DNA from: an uncultured Holophagaceae bacterium
GTDB taxonomy: Bacteria; Acidobacteriota; Holophagae; Holophagales; Holophagaceae
DNA: 9,169 nucleotides
Reading direction: 5' to 3'
Assembly: GCA_903919165.1 (NCBI GenBank)
Contig: CAIXHJ010000137.1
Location: forward strand, 1 to 9,169
A model generated the notes under the pieces. That model ran no database searches and was not told the DNA's origin. It saw only the letters and a program-made list of their open reading frames with translations. Shown one piece after another: positions 1 to 6,470 of this stretch; position 1 is the stretch's first letter, and each line of letters opens with the position of its first letter. The translations under genes were made by a program, and so were the position numbers.

Positions 1-496
1 GTGATTCGCCATCATCGGTCGCTGGCATCAGATCGCCTTTCACAGGTGACTTTGCCTCGCCAACAGGATCCCCCACTCCCACGCTGAACCCCACCTCCCG
101 CATCTTCACGGCCTCCTGGTAGGCGGCGAGGATGGCGGTGCGGATGCGCAGGTAGGAGGACTCAGTGACCTTGGTGTTGAAGGTGACGGTGGCCACCAGG
201 TAGTCGCGGCCATCGGGCATGATCTGGGGGACGCTGACCTGGACCTGGGGCTGCATGATGGTTCCCGAGCTGCCTTCCCGGAGTCGGGTGGATACCGCGT
301 CGCACCAAGCCTGGAGCTGGGGGGTGAGGGCCAGCCCTTCTTCCGGCGAGGCCACCATCACGCGGCCATAGAGCGTAAAGAAGAGCCGCAACTGCGGCGG
401 ATCGAAGGCGTGGTTCAGGTAGCCCGACATGCTGGCGATCTGCTGGAAGTCCTTGAGCAGGGCCTGGAGCTTGGGGCTGGGGGCGGCAAGGGCCAT
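1..496 (-). CDS. Unidentified protein, partial (C-terminus beyond left edge)
   Basis: An open frame runs on the minus strand from an ATG at 496-494 to the left edge without a stop: 165 complete codons, the rest being outside the window. The protein begins MALAAPSPKLQALLKDFQQ and contains helical, charged stretches around a middle segment rich in V, Q and T (IMQPQVQVSVPQIMPDG, then YLVATVTFNTKVT) that looks like beta strands. I see no signal peptide, membrane segment or catalytic motif, and I do not recognise the family. Its start overlaps the mtnP stop in TGATG, and there is no strong Shine-Dalgarno sequence, so it is probably translated by coupling to mtnP. Codon choice matches the neighbouring genes, with G/C at most third positions. 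The first residues could instead begin at the second ATG, codon 23. That it is a real gene is fairly safe; its function is unknown. Confidence 0.72.
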   Translation of the reverse strand, partial: MALAAPSPKLQALLKDFQQIASMSGYLNHAFDPPQLRLFFTLYGRVMVASPEEGLALTPQLQAWCDAVSTRLREGSSGTIMQPQVQVSVPQIMPDGRDYLVATVTFNTKVTESSYLRIRTAILAAYQEAVKMREVGFSVGVGDPVGEAKSPVKGDLMPATDDGES

Positions 497-1371
497 CAGC
501 GCACTACACCATATCCGTACTTCGATACCAGCAGGTCCAGCCGCTGCCGGGCCTCGGGCGTCACGGCCTCGGGCGTCGTGAAGAGCGCGGTCTTCAGGGC
601 TGCTCCGCAGGGGCAGGATCTGGGCGTGCCGGAGAGCTGAGGCACCACCCTGCGGAGCAGGCGCTGGGCCTTGTCCACGTTGGCCTGCATGACCTCCATC
701 ACTGAGACCGCGTTCACGCCTTCCTCCTCTTCGCGCCAGGCATCGTAGTCGGTCACCAGGGCGATGCAGGCGTAGCAAAGCTCCGCCTCCCGGGCCAGGC
801 GGGCCTCGGTCACCTGGGTCATGCCGATGAGATCCGCGCCCCAAGCCTGGTGCAGCCGGCTTTCGGCACGGGAGGAGAAGGCCGGTCCCTCCATGCAGAC
901 ATACAGCGCATCACCTTGAATGGGAATCGACAGGGAGTGGCCTGAGGCCAGCAGCGCCTCCGACAGATGGGCGCAGGTGGGCTCCGCGAAGCTCACGTGA
1001 GCCACCAGCCCATCCCCGAAGAAGGTGTCCTGGCGGTGCCGGGTCTTGTCGATGAACTGGCTCGCCAGCCGCAGTTCGCCGGGCCTGTGGCGGGCCTGGA
1101 GGCTGCCCACCGCGGACACGCAGATCAGTCGTTCGACGCCCAGGGACTTCAGGGCCCAGAGGTTGGCGCGGTAGTTGACCTCACTGGGCGTGAGGCGATG
1201 CCCTTCGCCGTGGCGGGCCAGGAAGGCCACGGGAGCGCCATCCAGCTTGCCCACGTGCACGGGGCCCGAGGGCGCACCGAAGGGCGTCTTCACTTCCACG
1301 GCTCGATCGAGGGCCAGGCCCTCCATCCGGTAGAGGCCACTGCCGCCGATGATGCCGATGGGTGCATTCAT
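496..1371 (-). CDS. mtnP: S-methyl-5'-thioadenosine phosphorylase (MTAP)
   Basis: This cytoplasmic enzyme cleaves 5'-methylthioadenosine with phosphate into adenine and 5-methylthioribose-1-phosphate, the entry step of methionine salvage. The 291-residue protein has the full PNP/MTAP (PNP_UDP_1) pattern: GIIGGSGL at residues 6-13 (phosphate loop), RHGEGH at 53-58, a VNYRANLWALKSLGV block at 65-79, SAVGSL at 86-91, VCMEGPAFSSRAES at 158-171, and TDYDAW at 207-212. Asp208 and Asp210 correspond to the residues that recognise the 6-amino group of adenine in MTAP, which argues against a purely guanosine/inosine enzyme or an MTIP. Near the C-terminus CPC (253-255) resembles the CxC motif of some thermostable and bacterial MTAPs. 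The start is fixed by the conserved GIIGGSGL only five residues in; GGA lies three bases before it. It is divergent from the B12 operon. A broad-specificity nucleoside phosphorylase remains possible. Confidence 0.9.
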   Translation of the reverse strand: MNAPIGIIGGSGLYRMEGLALDRAVEVKTPFGAPSGPVHVGKLDGAPVAFLARHGEGHRLTPSEVNYRANLWALKSLGVERLICVSAVGSLQARHRPGELRLASQFIDKTRHRQDTFFGDGLVAHVSFAEPTCAHLSEALLASGHSLSIPIQGDALYVCMEGPAFSSRAESRLHQAWGADLIGMTQVTEARLAREAELCYACIALVTDYDAWREEEEGVNAVSVMEVMQANVDKAQRLLRRVVPQLSGTPRSCPCGAALKTALFTTPEAVTPEARQRLDLLVSKYGYGVVR

Positions 1372-1378
1372 GCTTCCA

Positions 1379-1384
1379 TTCTAC
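1379..1384 (-). promoter_or_regulatory. Possible -10 element for mtnP
   Basis: Read on the minus strand this is TAGAAT, five of six matches to TATAAT. It ends only seven bases before the mtnP ATG, so transcription from it would give a leaderless or nearly leaderless message. No convincing -35 hexamer sits 16-18 bases upstream (CACGGT at 17). This is a weak call from pattern alone. Confidence 0.25.
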
Positions 1385-1423
1385 TTGCGTCAGGCGGCGT
1401 GACCGTGGTTGTCTGGTGGTCCT

Positions 1424-1429
1424 GACAAT
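1424..1429 (+). promoter_or_regulatory. Possible -10 element for the btu operon
   Basis: GACAAT matches four of six bases of TATAAT. A GTGACC at 1399-1404 could serve as a -35 but with a long 19-base spacer. A start site around 1433-1436 would put transcription start at the first base-paired arm of the cobalamin riboswitch, which is the main reason to mention it. Evidence is weak. Confidence 0.22.
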
Positions 1430-1432
1430 TCA

Positions 1433-1627
1433 GTGTTGGATGTTCGGGAAGCAGGTGAGAACCCTGCACTGCCCCGCAACGGTAAGCACCACGGCCCTCA
1501 TGGCGTGAGACCTCAAGCCCGAGTCACTGGGAATCATCCCGGGAAGGCTCGGGGGGAGCTGAAAGGCCCCTGTCGCGTGCGAGTCCGGAGACCGATCCTG
1601 CACCTCACCCCCCGTCGCGGGAACGGG
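1433..1627 (+). promoter_or_regulatory. Cobalamin riboswitch controlling the btu operon
   Basis: The conserved core can be read directly. P1 is formed by 1433-1441 with 1595-1603 (eight of nine positions pair, one of them G-U). P3 is GCAGG 1451-1455 with CCTGC 1463-1467. The motif CTGCCCCGCAACGGTAAG (1469-1486) is the L5 region. CCCGAG 1518-1523 pairs with CTCGGG 1548-1553 and encloses GTCACTGGGA and the CCCGGGAAGG segment, the P6/B12-box area. GAGTCCGGAGACC (1581-1593) matches the AGYCMGGAGACC consensus. Downstream, CCCG 1611-1614 pairs with CGGG 1624-1627 to form a hairpin whose loop holds GCGGG (1617-1621), complementary to CCCGC (1473-1477) in L5. This is the kissing loop expected of this class. 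Ligand binding should stabilise it and repress the downstream genes. No U-tract follows, so control is probably of translation rather than by a terminator. The AdoCbl versus methyl/aquo-Cbl preference cannot be fixed by eye. Confidence 0.93.
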
Positions 1628-1668
1628 CCGGGCCATGGTCCCTCGGGATCCGCCCTGCCGCCGCGGCT

Positions 1669-1686
1669 TCATGCGTGGAGGCATGA
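1669..1686 (+). promoter_or_regulatory. btuB ribosome-binding site within a small hairpin
   Basis: TCATGC (1669-1674) pairs perfectly with GCATGA (1681-1686). The six-base loop is GUGGAG, which contains most of the GGAGG Shine-Dalgarno sequence (1677-1681). The ATG codons at 1683 and 1686 fall in the 3' arm. This would partly hide the start site and could be the output element of the upstream riboswitch. CCTC at 1603-1606 can alternatively pair with GAGG 1678-1681. Confidence 0.45.
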
Positions 1687-3716
1687 TGGGTCATTCCCGA
1701 GTTCTCTTCTCCCTGGCGGCCGTGTCCGCTCTGACGGCGGCGTCCCCTGGCACCGAAGCAGGCCTCAAGCCCAACGAGGCCACGGTCACGGTCAGCGCCG
1801 AGGCCCATCCAGTGGAAATCACCCGCACTCCGGCGCCGGTGCGCATCATCGAGGCGGACGAATGGGCCCGGCTCGGTAGCCGCACGCTGTCCGAGCTGCT
1901 GGAGGCGCTCCAGTCAGGCGCCGTGATGCCCAGCGGGGGCGCGGGCGCAGCGTCCTCGGCCTTCCTCAACGGCACCCTGAGCAAAAATGTGGTGGTGGTG
2001 CTGGATGGGATGCGCCTCAACGATCCCACCGCCATCAGCCCGGACCTCGGCGCCCTCAGCCTGATCGGCATCGCCCGGGTGGAGCTGGTGCTGGGGCCAT
2101 CCTCGGTGCTCTACGGCAGCGATGCCATCGGCGGCGTCATCGCGCTGACCAGCGTGGGCCGCGGCGCCGAGGGCTGCCACGGCCAGACCAGCCTGAAGGT
2201 CGGCACCGACGGCCAGATCGGAGGCACTGCGCAGGTGCAGTTGTCCGGCGCCCAGGGCTGGCTTGCAGCAGGCGCCACCGCCGAGAAGCAGAACAACGGT
2301 TTCCCCGGTGACGAGTTCCGGCAGGCCGGAGGCTTCCTGCGCCTGGGCACCACCTTCGGCGGGACGGAGCTCACGGCCTTCTACCGCAACAGTGGGCAGG
2401 CGGCCTCCGTGCCCTTCACCACCATCGGTTTTCCGGCCGTGCGCGACTACGAGCGCGGCCGCGAGACCCAGGCCCGACAGGAAAGCTGGGGCGCCAGCCT
2501 CCGCTGGTCCCTGGCGCCGGGCCTTGTGCTGGAGAACACCCTCCAGGCGCTGTCCGGCAACAGCGCGGATCCCGACGGGCCCCGGCGCCAGCAGACGGAC
2601 CGGGATTTCCGGCGGGTGGCGGACCAGCTCACCCTGCACTGGTCTCCCACGAACACCTTCCGCCTCTCGGGCCGGATCGAGGGCAGCCAGGACATCAGCC
2701 ACGCGATGAACTACTACGACGCCTCCACCTTTGCCCCTGTGCTCTACCGTGGCGAGGGCCACGATCTGGCCGGGGCCCTGGAAGAACGGTGGACGCTGGC
2801 CGAAGGACTGGACTGGGTAGCGGGCCTGCGCCGCGATGAGGGGCACCGCGACCTGACCCGCCTGGACTCGGGCCTCCGCAACCGGGTCGGCAGTGCGGAA
2901 GCCGGCACCTGGCGCACGGGCCTCAACTGGTTGCTCCGCCCGGAGCTGCGCCTCTACGCCAGCTCGGGCCAGGGTTTCCGCATGCCCAACACCACGGAGT
3001 TCGCCCTGAGCGCCCAGGCCGAGAGCCAAGACGGGAAGGCCTACCCCATCAGTCCTGAGCGCAGCCGCACCGTGCAGCTCGGCGCCACGGGCCTGTGCGC
3101 GGAGCACTGGGAATACCGCCTGGAGGCCCAGCGCACCCGCATCTTCGACCTGCTGGCCTACGTCTACGACACCAGCTTCGCCTATCCGCCGCTTTTCACC
3201 CCGCACTATGCGAACCAGGGGAACATCCGCACCCAGAGCCTGGAAGGCGCCCTGGGGTGGCGGGGCGGGGCCGATGTGGCTTACGGCTGGGAGCTGATTC
3301 TCCGCAGCCAGGAGACCCGCGACCTCGATCACAACGTGGATGGGCAGGAATTCGGAGAGCAGAACACGGCCATCGTGCGCCACCCCTTCTTCACGGGTGC
3401 CCTGTCAGCCTTCGCCCAGGCGAAGATTTGGCGCGGAGACATCCGCTTCGACCACATCGGATCCCGCTACGACCTGAGCGACACCACCTACGACGTGATC
3501 CCCGTCAAGCCATACCAGGATCTCAGCGTGGGTCTCTCCCACGAGCCCATGAAGGGCCTTACCTTGGCCCTGCGCGGAGAGCACCTGCTCCAGCCGAAGC
3601 TGACGGTCCAGAATTGGCTCAGCGGCCGCTACGATCAGAACGGCAATGCCGCTCTCGTGTATGGCTTCCCCATGTCGGGCCCACGCTGGTCCCTGTCCGC
3701 CACCTGGAGGTGGTGA
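1686..3716 (+). CDS. btuB: TonB-dependent outer-membrane receptor, BtuB-like (cobalamin)
   Basis: An outer-membrane gated porin that imports corrinoid into the periplasm using TonB/ExbBD energy. The 676-residue protein starts with a signal peptide (hydrophobic core VLFSLAAVSALTAAS, residues 6-20). A likely TonB box follows (ATVTVSA, 32-38, compare E. coli DTLVVTA). The plug domain spans about 40-155, with VVVVLDGMRLND (102-113), VELVLGPSSVLYGSDAIGG (132-150) and the usual conserved turn. The rest is barrel-like alternating strands ending WSLSATWRW, with the terminal aromatic residue typical of BAM substrates. The plug is unusual in having NGTLSKN where many relatives have an iRG-type motif. 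The start is chosen at 1686 because GGAGG (1677-1681) lies four bases before it; ATG 1683 is only one base away, and 1671 and 1635 lack a ribosome site. Cobalamin specificity is inferred from the riboswitch and the btuFCD neighbours; related receptors carry siderophores or heme. Confidence 0.9.
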   Translation: MGHSRVLFSLAAVSALTAASPGTEAGLKPNEATVTVSAEAHPVEITRTPAPVRIIEADEWARLGSRTLSELLEALQSGAVMPSGGAGAASSAFLNGTLSKNVVVVLDGMRLNDPTAISPDLGALSLIGIARVELVLGPSSVLYGSDAIGGVIALTSVGRGAEGCHGQTSLKVGTDGQIGGTAQVQLSGAQGWLAAGATAEKQNNGFPGDEFRQAGGFLRLGTTFGGTELTAFYRNSGQAASVPFTTIGFPAVRDYERGRETQARQESWGASLRWSLAPGLVLENTLQALSGNSADPDGPRRQQTDRDFRRVADQLTLHWSPTNTFRLSGRIEGSQDISHAMNYYDASTFAPVLYRGEGHDLAGALEERWTLAEGLDWVAGLRRDEGHRDLTRLDSGLRNRVGSAEAGTWRTGLNWLLRPELRLYASSGQGFRMPNTTEFALSAQAESQDGKAYPISPERSRTVQLGATGLCAEHWEYRLEAQRTRIFDLLAYVYDTSFAYPPLFTPHYANQGNIRTQSLEGALGWRGGADVAYGWELILRSQETRDLDHNVDGQEFGEQNTAIVRHPFFTGALSAFAQAKIWRGDIRFDHIGSRYDLSDTTYDVIPVKPYQDLSVGLSHEPMKGLTLALRGEHLLQPKLTVQNWLSGRYDQNGNAALVYGFPMSGPRWSLSATWRW

Positions 3717-4705
3717 TGGTCCATCCGGGATTCCTTAATAGAACAAATAGTCACCACGAAGACAGGAAGACAGGAAGAAGAACCCAATACCAGTTCTTTT
3801 GGCATTCTCATCGGCATCGCATGCAGCGAGACGCGAGGCGAACAGACTCTTCGTGGTCTTCTTGTCTTCGTGGTGGATCTATTCTTCGCCTTTTATTGTC
3901 CCTTCTGCTTGCGACACTACCCCTGCCGGCGGCGCGGCCCCAGCGGGTGGTGAGCCAGTCGGTGGGCACGGATGAGCTGCTGCTGGCGCTGGCCGACCCG
4001 GGTCAGATCGCGGCCCTCAGTCACATCAGCCATGAGGCGGAGTTCAGCCCCGTGGCTGAGGAGGCGAAGCGGTTCCCCGCCATCACGGACAGCGACGCGG
4101 AAAGTGTGCTGCGCTTCCGTCCGGACCTGGTGCTGGCCGCCAGTTTTTCCCGCCCCGAAACCCTGGCCCTGCTCAAGCGGGCCGGGGTGCGACTGGTGGT
4201 GCTGGACCGCTTCGACACGCTGGAGGATGTCTACGCCAGCCTGCGCATCCTCGGGCGTGAGCTGGGCCAGGAGGGCCGGGCCGAAGGGATCATCGCCCAG
4301 TGCCGTGCCCGGGTGGAAGCCCTGGCCGCTCGATTGAAGGGCGTGAAACCAGTGCGCGTGCTCAGCGCCGGTCTTTACCCCTTCACGGCCGGCATCGGCA
4401 CCACCTTCCAGGATCTCTGCGACCACGCCGGCGCGCTGAACGTGGCGGCCGAGGCCGGTCTCAAGGGCCACGCACCGACACCCTCAGAGAAGCTGCTGGT
4501 CTGGAATGTGGAGGTGCTCGTCGCGGCCGGTGATGTCAATATCCGGACTCGCCTGGGTGAACTGCCCTTCTACCGTGTGCTGCCCGCCTTCAAGGCCGGT
4601 AGGGTGGTGGTCATCCCGGACCCCATGATGTCCAGCGTCTCCCACCACCGCATCGCCACCTACGAAGCACTCGCCCAGGCTCTCCATCCGGAGCGCTTCC
4701 GGTGA
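3716..4705 (+). CDS. btuF: Periplasmic cobalamin-binding protein, BtuF-like, with atypical N-terminal extension
   Basis: Binds cobalamin in the periplasm and delivers it to BtuCD. The class III binding fold (Peripla_BP_2) covers residues about 76-329: VVSQSVGTDELLLAL (78-92), AESVLRFRPDLVLA (128-141), VLDRFDTLEDVYASLRILG (162-180), and YRVLPAFKAGRVVVI (286-300). Glu129 and Glu258 lie where BtuF glutamates contact the BtuC arginines. A signal peptide is clear at residues 56-73 (ILRLLLSLLLATLPLPAA), but the preceding 55 residues are odd and basic and are mostly encoded by an inverted-repeat element (3744-3883). The start at 3716 is supported by GGAGG (3706-3710), a five-base spacer, and TGATG overlap with the btuB stop. 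Without the extension the precursor would be about 274 residues, close to the usual size. Alternatives are ATG 3821 (no ribosome site), TTG 3896, or a rare ATT at 3881 after GGTGG. Whether export still works is uncertain. Confidence 0.85.
   Translation: MVHPGFLNRTNSHHEDRKTGRRTQYQFFWHSHRHRMQRDARRTDSSWSSCLRGGSILRLLLSLLLATLPLPAARPQRVVSQSVGTDELLLALADPGQIAALSHISHEAEFSPVAEEAKRFPAITDSDAESVLRFRPDLVLAASFSRPETLALLKRAGVRLVVLDRFDTLEDVYASLRILGRELGQEGRAEGIIAQCRARVEALAARLKGVKPVRVLSAGLYPFTAGIGTTFQDLCDHAGALNVAAEAGLKGHAPTPSEKLLVWNVEVLVAAGDVNIRTRLGELPFYRVLPAFKAGRVVVIPDPMMSSVSHHRIATYEALAQALHPERFR
3744..3883. repeat. Inverted-repeat element inserted at the 5' end of btuF
   Basis: CACCACGAAGACAGGAAGAC at 3752-3771 is complementary to 3856-3875 at 19 of 20 positions; the exception would be a G-U pair in RNA. 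The similarity extends outwards with small gaps (AAATAG at 3745-3750 against CTATT at 3879-3883), giving an element near 140 bp. The left arm holds tandem GACAGGAA units (3761-3768, 3769-3776). The centre contains a further small hairpin (AGAAC/GTTCT around 3776-3798). The stretch is clearly richer in A and T than the flanking genes. CACCACGAAGACA-type repeats are, to my recollection, dispersed in some bacterial genomes, but I cannot confirm copies here. No transposase is present, so a MITE- or REP-like non-autonomous element is the best description. Confidence 0.7.
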
Positions 4706-5703
4706 GAACTCGCCTCGCCCTCTCCGCGCTACTAGCACTGCTGATGCTCGTCTTCCTGGCCTCGCTCGCCTTTGGCGAATTGCGGCTCAGCTTCGGCCAG
4801 GTGATCGGCGCACTGACGGGCCACAGTGGCGACGAGATCGCGCGCACGGTGGTGCGGGACTTCCGCCTGCCCCGCGCCCTGGTGGGCCTGGCGGTGGGGG
4901 CGGCCCTCGGCGCCAGCGGAGCGGTGATGCAGGCCTTCTTCCGCAATCCGCTGGCCAGCCCGGGCCTGCTGGGCGTGAGCAGCGGCGGGGCCCTCGGTGC
5001 CGTGGCCGTGCTGGCCCTGGGGCCGATGCTGGGCAATGGGCTGGGCTTCGCAGCGGCCACCATGTGGACCCTTCCGCTGGCCTCGGTGATCGGTGCCTTC
5101 GCCGCCACGGGCGCGGTGGTCATGCTCGCCCAGAGCGGCGCGGGTACGGAACGGCTCCTCTTGTCCGGTGTGGCCCTCAATGCGTTGCTGGGTGCTGGCA
5201 CCAGCTTCCTGCTCACGACCACCGTGGGCCACTTCGAGGTGAATGCCCAGATTCTCTTCTGGCTCATGGGCGGCCTGGAGAGCCGAAGCTGGGAGCACGT
5301 GTGGATGGGCGTCCCCGCCATCCTCGTGGCCTGCCTGCTGCTGCTGCCCCTGGGCCGCGCCATGAACCTCCTCAGCCTCGGCGAGCAGAGCGCCCAGAGC
5401 CTGGGGGTGGATGTGCGCCGCCTCCGCTGGCAGCTCATCATGCTCTCCACCGTCCTGACGGCCCTAGCCACAGCCGTGGCGGGCATCGTCGGCTTCGTGG
5501 GCCTGGTGGTGCCCCATGTCCTGCGCCTGGTCTTCGGCCCCGACCACCGTCGCCTGCTGCCCTATTCCATGCTCGGCGGTGCCTCCTTCCTGCTGGCCTG
5601 CGACCTGATCACCCGGACCTTCCCGCTGGGCCTGAGGCTGGGCGTCGTCACGTCGCTCATCGGTGGCCCCTTCTTCCTGTGGCTGCTGCGGAGGCCGCGA
5701 TGA
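4702..5703 (+). CDS. btuC: Cobalamin ABC transporter permease, BtuC-like (FecCD family)
   Basis: The inner-membrane channel half-subunit that, as a dimer with two BtuD, moves cobalamin from BtuF into the cytoplasm. The 333-residue protein is about the normal family length and rich in hydrophobic helices (around ten). It has FecCD hallmarks: FRLPRALVGLAVGAALG (54-70), with Arg55 and Arg58 matching the BtuC arginines that meet BtuF; SGAVMQAFFRNPLASPGLLG (72-91); FWLMGGL (186-192); GIVGFVGLVVPHVLR (261-275), the cytoplasmic coupling region; and a final GVVTSLIGGPFFLWLL (314-329). The usual E-x-P-x-G before the last helix is replaced by FPLGLRLG. The GTG start shares four bases (GTGA) with the btuF stop, and GGAG at 4690-4693 is eight bases upstream, so translation is coupled. 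Substrate is inferred from the operon; siderophore or heme permeases are close relatives. Confidence 0.93.
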   Translation: MRTRLALSALLALLMLVFLASLAFGELRLSFGQVIGALTGHSGDEIARTVVRDFRLPRALVGLAVGAALGASGAVMQAFFRNPLASPGLLGVSSGGALGAVAVLALGPMLGNGLGFAAATMWTLPLASVIGAFAATGAVVMLAQSGAGTERLLLSGVALNALLGAGTSFLLTTTVGHFEVNAQILFWLMGGLESRSWEHVWMGVPAILVACLLLLPLGRAMNLLSLGEQSAQSLGVDVRRLRWQLIMLSTVLTALATAVAGIVGFVGLVVPHVLRLVFGPDHRRLLPYSMLGGASFLLACDLITRTFPLGLRLGVVTSLIGGPFFLWLLRRPR

Positions 5704-6416
5704 TTCCCGCCCTCCACGCCTCCAAGCTCACGGTGCCCGGCCGCCTGGAGACGGTATCGCTGGATCTCGGGCCGGGCGAACTCGTGGCGATGGTGGGTCC
5801 GAACGGGGCGGGCAAGTCCACACTGATCCAGGCGCTAGGGGGATTGCTTCCCGCGAGTGGGACCATTCACTGGAATGGACAACCGCTGTCGCGCATTCTC
5901 ATGATGGAGCGCGGACGGCGGCTGGCCTGGGTGAGCCAGGAGACGCATTTCGAGTTCGCCTTCCCCGTGCGTGAGGTCGTGGCCCAGGGCCGCTACGCCT
6001 GGGGCGAGGATCTTTCGGGCGTGGTCGAGGCCATGGCGGAACTGGACCTCGCTCATCTTGCGGACCGTCCCGTCACGCGCCTTTCAGGCGGGGAGCGCCA
6101 CCGCGTGGGCTTGGCCCGGGCCCTGGCGACCCAGGCCCCCATCCAGCTCTGGGACGAGCCCGTGGCCCAGTTGGATGTGCGCCATGCCCTGGAAGTGATG
6201 CGCCTCGCCCGCCGCCTCTCCGAGGCCGGAGGCACCGTGGTGGTAAGCCTCCACGACCTGCGGGCAGCCTACCGCTTCGACCGGGTGCTGGTGCTGGATC
6301 GCGGCCACCTCGTGGGCAACGGCAGGCCCCACGAAGTGCTCACCGCGCCACTCATCCGCGAGGTCTTCCGGGTGAAGGCCACTTTCGTGGAGAGCCTCGT
6401 ACCGGAGCTACCTTAG
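5700..6416 (+). CDS. btuD: Cobalamin ABC transporter ATP-binding protein, BtuD-like
   Basis: The cytoplasmic ATPase that powers BtuC. The 238-residue protein has every ABC motif: Walker A GPNGAGKST (33-41), Q-loop Gln80 (WVSQETHFEFAFPVREVV), signature LSGGE (128-132), Walker B IQLWDEP (148-154) with catalytic Glu153, D-loop AQLD (156-159), and switch His185 in VVSLHDL. These place it in the FepC/BtuD group that pairs with FecCD permeases. The ATG start overlaps the btuC stop as ATGA, and GGAGG at 5690-5694 gives a five-base spacer. The frame is open far upstream inside btuC, but that stretch is a shadow of btuC. It is the last gene of the operon; only 54 bases separate it from the end of the convergent antiporter gene. 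Confidence 0.94.
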   Translation: MIPALHASKLTVPGRLETVSLDLGPGELVAMVGPNGAGKSTLIQALGGLLPASGTIHWNGQPLSRILMMERGRRLAWVSQETHFEFAFPVREVVAQGRYAWGEDLSGVVEAMAELDLAHLADRPVTRLSGGERHRVGLARALATQAPIQLWDEPVAQLDVRHALEVMRLARRLSEAGGTVVVSLHDLRAAYRFDRVLVLDRGHLVGNGRPHEVLTAPLIREVFRVKATFVESLVPELP

Positions 6417-6470
6417 GACTGAGCGGTGTAGAGGCTTGCGGAAGTCCTATGCAGCGGAATCGTCCTTGCC

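Noticed and set aside
1628..1650. Intrinsic terminator downstream of the riboswitch (CCGGG...CCCTCGG)
   Set aside because: The hairpin has only five base pairs with a bulge and no U-run follows, so translational control seems more likely.
1635..1685. Upstream in-frame starts for btuB (ATG 1635 and 1671)
   Set aside because: Neither has a ribosome site, and both would add charged residues before the signal peptide and run into the riboswitch output region. GGAGG at 1677-1681 favours 1686.
1914..3383. Long minus-strand open frame (489 codons) opposite btuB
   Set aside because: It is an antisense shadow caused by GC-rich third positions. Its translation is low-complexity (A, G, R, Q, H rich) with no family motif, and the plus-strand receptor is unmistakable.
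3752..3875. CRISPR array or insertion sequence at the btuB-btuF junction
   Set aside because: There are only two arms in inverted orientation, no regularly spaced direct repeats and no transposase, so it is a simple inverted-repeat element.
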